Below are positions 4,814-8,982 of a stretch of 8,982 nucleotides of DNA, piece by piece. Origin of the DNA: an uncultured Ruminococcus sp. (GTDB taxonomy: Bacteria; Bacillota_A; Clostridia; Oscillospirales; Ruminococcaceae). A program made the position numbers and the translations under genes. The stretch's first letter is position 1. Each line of letters starts with the position of its first letter. The DNA lies in the NCBI GenBank assembly GCA_902782875.1, contig CACZPE010000052.1, positions 1 through 8,982 of the forward strand. The letters run 5' to 3'. A model generated the notes under the pieces. That model was not told the origin of the DNA. It worked only from the letters and a program-made list of their open reading frames with translations, and searched no databases.

Positions 4814-6196
4814 ATGCAGGAAAAGGAAATAAACAAAATAAATATATTTGACAATCGCATAACCGAAAGTATGATAACCATCCACACGACAGCTCTTGCG
4901 CTTTCATGCCTTGCATTCGGCATAGTAAACTGTGTCGTGGGCTGGGTTATACCCGGTATCGTGATAATCGCGTCGGGTGTGTTGGTATCTGTTGTCGTAA
5001 GACTTCTTAAGGACAGGATATCCAAGATCCACCGCGGCACTATACTCTCCGCACTGCAGCTGACACTGATACTCGTCATGTCCGTACTCAAGCATGAGCT
5101 GCACACTATGTTCCCTCTGCTGGTCGCCGGTCTTATACTCAGCAGTGTGTACTTCAACCGCAGGATGGTCACCTATCAGTGGGTACTCATCAATATAGTA
5201 TGCATCATCGGATTTATATTCATGAGAAGCTTTTTCTATGCAGACGGCTCCACAGAGGTCATACTCAAGGGCTTCCTCGGGTTCAATATCGGCGCTGTGC
5301 TTCTCGCCTATGTAGTTGACTGCTCCACACAGTTCATGCTCAGCTCCTTCAAATCCCAGACCACAGCCGAGGGGCTGCTCGAGCAGGTCAATTCCGAAAT
5401 GGACAAGACCAGCCGCCTTATGGAGCATCAGACCTCCGTGGTCAGCAAGATAGAGCATATATCCGAAAATCTCAACGGCTCCGCATCGTTCATGGAGCAG
5501 ATATCCACCACCCTCAGCGCGGGAGCGCAGGAGCAGGAAAGCACCATAAGCGAGATATCCTCGGATATAGCCGGTATCGTCGATAAGGTAAAGGAAGGCC
5601 TTGACGAGGCTGAAAAGGCATCTCATTCAGCTATAGAGAGCACTGAAAAGCTCCATGACAACAATGACGAAGTACAGCATATGCTCGAAGCTATGGAAAA
5701 GATAACCACAGCTTCACAGGAAATAGAGACAATAATACGGACGATAGAAGATATCGCATTCCAGACAAATATACTCGCACTCAACGCCGCCGTGGAAGCC
5801 GCCAGAGCAGGAAGCGCGGGCAAGGGCTTCGCAGTCGTTGCCGATGAAGTGCGAAATCTGGCGACAAAATCCTCGGAAGCTGCAAAGAACACATCCGTAC
5901 TCATAGAAACAACGATAACCGCCGTAAACAACGGCACCGAGCTTGCAGGCAGAGTTGCGGAGAGAATGAACGAAGCCATCCGCATCTCAGAGCAGTCGAG
6001 CGCCCACTCCCGCAGGATAGCTGATATTACCGAAGATCAGGTCAAATCCATAAACGAGATACGCAACAAGATCGACAGCATTTCCTATGTAGTATCCCAG
6101 ACCTCCCAGACCTCCGAGAAGAGCGCGGAGATCGCAAGAAGCGTATCAGGGGAAGTACAGGAAATGTCCAAGATAGTAAAAGAATACAGAAAGTAA
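4814..6196 (+). CDS. Methyl-accepting chemotaxis-type receptor with six-helix membrane domain
   Basis: A 460-residue chemoreceptor-like protein. The N-terminal third holds about six hydrophobic helices (near 26-46, 47-63, 76-92, 98-114, 119-138 and 149-168) joined by short loops. There is no periplasmic ligand domain and no evident HAMP. A long coiled coil (about 185-460) follows with the highly conserved signalling tip IEDIAFQTNILALNAAVEAA (311-330) and GKGFAVVADEVRNLA (336-350), which in known receptors contacts CheW and CheA. There is no C-terminal CheR-binding pentapeptide; it ends KEYRK. The ATG at 4814 has GGAGGT (4802-4807) at 6 bases; the in-frame TTG at 4763 lacks a site. Its stop is only 8 bases from maf. 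What it senses, perhaps a membrane or redox state, is unknown. No che or flagellar genes are in the window. Confidence 0.92.
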   Translation: MQEKEINKINIFDNRITESMITIHTTALALSCLAFGIVNCVVGWVIPGIVIIASGVLVSVVVRLLKDRISKIHRGTILSALQLTLILVMSVLKHELHTMFPLLVAGLILSSVYFNRRMVTYQWVLINIVCIIGFIFMRSFFYADGSTEVILKGFLGFNIGAVLLAYVVDCSTQFMLSSFKSQTTAEGLLEQVNSEMDKTSRLMEHQTSVVSKIEHISENLNGSASFMEQISTTLSAGAQEQESTISEISSDIAGIVDKVKEGLDEAEKASHSAIESTEKLHDNNDEVQHMLEAMEKITTASQEIETIIRTIEDIAFQTNILALNAAVEAARAGSAGKGFAVVADEVRNLATKSSEAAKNTSVLIETTITAVNNGTELAGRVAERMNEAIRISEQSSAHSRRIADITEDQVKSINEIRNKIDSISYVVSQTSQTSEKSAEIARSVSGEVQEMSKIVKEYRK

Positions 6197-6204
6197 GGAT
6201 ATAT

Positions 6205-6756
6205 ATGATACTTGCATCGGCTTCACCGAGACGCCGTGAACTATTCACATTCATCACCCCTGACTACGATGTGATGCCTGCTGATATCGACGAGACCATA
6301 CCCGCAGATATCACGCCCGACAACGCCGCAGAATATCTTGCCGTGGCCAAAGCGCGTGCCGTGGCGGCACTTCACCCCGACGACACCGTTGTAGGCTGTG
6401 ATACAGTAGTAATATGCGAAGACACAGTACTCGGCAAGCCCGTTGACGAGGATGATGCCCGCAGGATGCTGAAAATGCTTTCGGGCAGGATACACAGTGT
6501 AATAACAGGGGTATGCATCATATCTCAAGGACGCGAGCGTTCCTTCAGTGAGCGCACACTTGTGGAGTTCTATCCCCTGTCGGACGATATGATAGAGAAA
6601 TACATATCCACAGGTGATCCTATGGACAAAGCCGGCGCTTACGGCATACAGACAGAGGGCTGTCTGCTCGTAAAGCGTATAGACGGTGATTTCTTCAATG
6701 TAGTCGGCCTGCCTGTGAGCAGGCTTAGCCGTGTCTTGGAAGAGATGCTCCGATAA
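6205..6756 (+). CDS. maf: Maf-family nucleoside triphosphate pyrophosphatase
   Basis: A 183-residue cytosolic enzyme of the Maf/HAM1-like fold, which hydrolyses non-canonical and some canonical (dTTP/UTP) nucleoside triphosphates to the monophosphate plus pyrophosphate. Family motifs are all present: N-terminal LASASPRRREL (3-13), DIDE (27-30), GCDTVV with the expected catalytic Asp66 (64-69), LGKP (76-79), GRIHSVITG (94-102), DKAGAYGIQ (141-149) and GDFFNVVGLPV (161-171). Length is normal. The ATG at 6205 gives exactly the family N-terminus. Its Shine-Dalgarno AAGGA (6195-6199) overlaps the receptor stop codon with a short 5-base spacing, suggesting translational coupling. Which nucleotide it prefers cannot be told by eye. 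ppk1 follows after 21 bases. Confidence 0.95.
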   Translation: MILASASPRRRELFTFITPDYDVMPADIDETIPADITPDNAAEYLAVAKARAVAALHPDDTVVGCDTVVICEDTVLGKPVDEDDARRMLKMLSGRIHSVITGVCIISQGRERSFSERTLVEFYPLSDDMIEKYISTGDPMDKAGAYGIQTEGCLLVKRIDGDFFNVVGLPVSRLSRVLEEMLR

Positions 6757-6777
6757 AACATACAGAGAGGTACAACA

Positions 6778-8886
6778 ATGTCTGAATATGATAACAGAGA
6801 GCTAAGCTGGCTCAAATTCAACGAACGCATACTCGAGGAAGCCGCAGACGAAAGCGTGCCTCTCGGCGAGAGACTGCTTTTTGCTTCGATATACCAGACA
6901 AATCTGGATGAATTCTTTATGATAAGGGTAGGCTCTCTTTACGATGCTCTTCTTGTAAACAAGGACGAGCGCGACAACAAGACAGGCATGACCCCGCGTA
7001 TGCAGATATCCGCCATACAGGAGCGGGTAAAAAAGCTCTCCGTGCAGCGTGACGAGACATATTCGGGGATACTCAGGGATCTGCTCACGATAGGCGTTGA
7101 GCAGATAAAGATATCCTCCCTCACTGCCGAGGAGGAAGCCTATCTCAGGGCTTATTTCAATTCGGAGATAAAGCCCCTTATATCCCCGCAGGTGGTGGAC
7201 AAGCGCCACCCGTTCCCGTTCCTGTCCAACAAGACCACATACATCGTGGCACATCTTGAGACAAAGAACTCGATAAAGCTCGGCATTATCCCCCTGATAT
7301 CAGGCAGCTATCCTCGGGTTATAGTACTTCCCGACAAGAAAAAGCTGCGCTTCATACTCGCAGAGGATGTCCTCCTTCACTACTGCAGCAGCATATTCGA
7401 GAACTACCGCATATCCGGACGAGCTATAATAAGGCTCACCAGAAACGCGGATATCGATATGGAGGAGGGGCTCTATGACCATGAGGTAGACCTCCGCGAC
7501 GTTATGGAACAGCTGTTGAAGAAGCGCAAGAAGCTTGCCCCCGTAAGACTTGAAATGAAGGGCTCTGTTGGTGCGGATGCCCAGAAACGTCTTCTCAGAT
7601 ACCTCGAGATGACCGAGGATCAGATATGCAGACTCGAATCACCGCTGGATATGTCATTTGTATTCACACTGAGAAACAGGATAGAAAAGGCGCATCCCGA
7701 GCTGTTCTTTGAGCAGTTCTATCCTCAGCGCAGCGCATATATAGCGCAGAATCTGCCGATAATACCGCAGATACTGCACCATGACCTGATGCTTTCCTAT
7801 CCCTATGAGAGCATACGGCCGTTCATACGCCTGCTGAGCGAAGCGGGCAACGACCCGGATGTGGTATCCATAAAGATAACGCTCTACCGTGTCGCCAGCA
7901 ACTCAAAGATCATAGAAGCGCTTATAAACGCTGCCGAGAACGGCAAGGAAGTATTCGTACTCGTTGAACTCAGGGCACGCTTTGATGAAGAGAACAATAT
8001 CGGCTGGTCACGTCAGCTTGAACGTGCAGGCTGCAAGGTTATGTACGGTCCCGAGCATATCAAGGTGCATTCCAAGCTGCTGCTCATAACACGCAAGAAC
8101 GGCAGCAGGCTGCAGTACATCACACAGGTCGGCACGGGCAACTACAATGAAAAGACCTCTGAGCTTTATACAGACCTGTCACTGATGACAGCTGACATGG
8201 AGATAGGCAGAGAGGCAGGCGAGGTATTCCACGCGCTGTCTATAGGCAATCTCGTCGAGAACACCTCCTATCTTATGGTCGCTCCCCTTGCCCTGCAGAA
8301 CAAGGTGTGTGAGCTGATAGACTATGAGATAGCCGCCGTAAGGTCGGGCAAAGAGGGCTATCTCGGCTTCAAGCTGAATTCACTTACCGACAAGACACTC
8401 ATAGACAAGCTGATAGAGGCAAGCTGTGAGGGAGTAAAGATAGAAATGGTCATAAGGGGTATATGCTGCCTTATACCCGGCATACCCGGAAAGACCGAGA
8501 ATATCACTGTAAGAAGCATAGTCGGCAGATACCTTGAGCATTCAAGGATATACATATTCGGCAAGGACAGCCGTAGAAAGGTGTATATCTCCTCAGCCGA
8601 CTTCATGACAAGAAATACCGTGCGCCGTGTTGAAGTAGCCGCGCCCATACTTTCCGAAGATATCGCAAAGCGCATAACCGACATATTTGAAGTGCTTATG
8701 CACGACAATGTCAAGGCAAGGATAGCACAGCCCGACGGTACATACACCAAAGTCTCCCGCGCCGATGATGAAGCACCGCTTATGGCTCAGGAATACTTTG
8801 AAAAGCAGGCTCAGCTGGCAGCTCTCGAGGCAGCACAGCGCAAGCCCGTAAAGGTAAAGGTCACAAAACGCAGAAAAAACCAGTAA
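6778..8886 (+). CDS. ppk1: Polyphosphate kinase 1
   Basis: A 702-residue enzyme that makes inorganic polyphosphate from ATP reversibly, through a phosphohistidine intermediate. The N domain begins RELSWLKFNERILEEA (7-22) with YQTNLDEFFMIRVG (39-52). The head domain includes HPFPFLSNKTTYIV (144-157). The two phospholipase-D-like catalytic domains span about 320-490 and 490-655. The expected phosphorylated His is His431 in HSKL, and the second conserved His is His588 in EHSR. Arg371 and Arg401 fall at the same constant offset from the E. coli catalytic arginines (R375, R405) as the two histidines do (H435, H592). The C-terminus has an extra Glu/Ala then Lys/Arg-rich tail (about 665-702). The ATG at 6778 has GAGAGG (6765-6770) at 7 bases. 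It sits in the same operon as maf and the receptor; no exopolyphosphatase gene is visible. Confidence 0.97.
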   Translation: MSEYDNRELSWLKFNERILEEAADESVPLGERLLFASIYQTNLDEFFMIRVGSLYDALLVNKDERDNKTGMTPRMQISAIQERVKKLSVQRDETYSGILRDLLTIGVEQIKISSLTAEEEAYLRAYFNSEIKPLISPQVVDKRHPFPFLSNKTTYIVAHLETKNSIKLGIIPLISGSYPRVIVLPDKKKLRFILAEDVLLHYCSSIFENYRISGRAIIRLTRNADIDMEEGLYDHEVDLRDVMEQLLKKRKKLAPVRLEMKGSVGADAQKRLLRYLEMTEDQICRLESPLDMSFVFTLRNRIEKAHPELFFEQFYPQRSAYIAQNLPIIPQILHHDLMLSYPYESIRPFIRLLSEAGNDPDVVSIKITLYRVASNSKIIEALINAAENGKEVFVLVELRARFDEENNIGWSRQLERAGCKVMYGPEHIKVHSKLLLITRKNGSRLQYITQVGTGNYNEKTSELYTDLSLMTADMEIGREAGEVFHALSIGNLVENTSYLMVAPLALQNKVCELIDYEIAAVRSGKEGYLGFKLNSLTDKTLIDKLIEASCEGVKIEMVIRGICCLIPGIPGKTENITVRSIVGRYLEHSRIYIFGKDSRRKVYISSADFMTRNTVRRVEVAAPILSEDIAKRITDIFEVLMHDNVKARIAQPDGTYTKVSRADDEAPLMAQEYFEKQAQLAALEAAQRKPVKVKVTKRRKNQ

Positions 8887-8904
8887 ACAACAGGAGATAC
8901 AAAA

Positions 8905-8982
8905 ATGAAGCATTCAACAGCATTTACCACCGCAGACATACTTCTTCCCAAGGAAGGTACAGACATGACAAAATGGGCAGTA
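8905..8982 (+). CDS. DUF1015 family protein, 5' end only (cut by window edge)
   Basis: The first 26 codons read MKHSTAFTTADILLP (1-15) then KEGTDMTKWAV (16-26), which matches how I remember the start of DUF1015 proteins (a DILLP motif, then a WAVxACDQ motif just beyond the edge here). The ATG at 8905 has a strong GGAG (8893-8896) at 8 bases and lies 18 bases after ppk1, so it is probably in the same operon. The family is a conserved, mostly uncharacterised cytosolic protein. The assignment rests on a short N-terminus only. Confidence 0.7.
   Translation, partial: MKHSTAFTTADILLPKEGTDMTKWAV

Noticed and set aside
4904..5626. 240-codon minus-strand frame opposite the chemoreceptor
   Set aside because: It is antisense to the clear receptor gene and has no initiation signals or family resemblance.

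Overview
The window looks like chromosomal core sequence from a low-to-mid-GC Gram-positive anaerobe of the Clostridia, most likely a Ruminococcus-type member of the Oscillospiraceae. This rests on remembered resemblance of the proteins (L10, L7/L12, PPK1, the DUF1015 N-terminus), on the Firmicutes-type L10 leader and on strong AGGAGG-type ribosome binding sites. It was not confirmed by any search. No mobile element, tRNA, rRNA or CRISPR array is visible.

Layout. (1) Positions 1-158 are intergenic and carry an ACTCCAC heptamer tandem repeat, a small palindrome and a terminator for the leftward operon. (2) Positions 162-1845, minus strand, hold an ECF sigma factor followed by an overlapping gene for a single-pass membrane protein, taken here as its anti-sigma factor. 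That protein has no zinc-binding anti-sigma motif and has a long, very acidic extracytoplasmic linker. (3) Positions 1846-2244 are a divergent intergenic region with a leftward -10 element, a strong rightward promoter and an L10 leader with a transcription attenuator. (4) rplJ and rplL follow at 2245-3213, ending in a terminator. (5) A 12-helix OxlT-like major facilitator starts only 17-18 bases after that terminator and has its own strong terminator at 4604-4635. (6) A near-perfect sigma-A promoter (TTGACA-N17-TATAAT, 4670-4698) and a leader of about 110 bases drive a tight rightward cluster. It consists of a chemoreceptor-like protein with six N-terminal membrane helices, Maf, polyphosphate kinase 1 and the first 26 codons of a DUF1015 protein cut by the window edge. 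Gaps within the cluster are 8, 21 and 18 bases, with no terminator seen between genes.

How the genes fit together. The sigma/anti-sigma pair is a typical translationally coupled envelope-signalling module. rplJL encodes the ribosomal stalk and is autoregulated by L10 through the leader. It is not next to rplKA or rpoBC here, unlike the common bacterial arrangement. The last cluster couples a membrane receptor with nucleotide house-cleaning (Maf) and polyphosphate synthesis (PPK1). That combination is the most curious feature, but it may be only an operon of convenience. I see no clear evidence for a wholly new system; the best leads are the receptor-maf-ppk1-DUF1015 operon and the unusual anti-sigma candidate.
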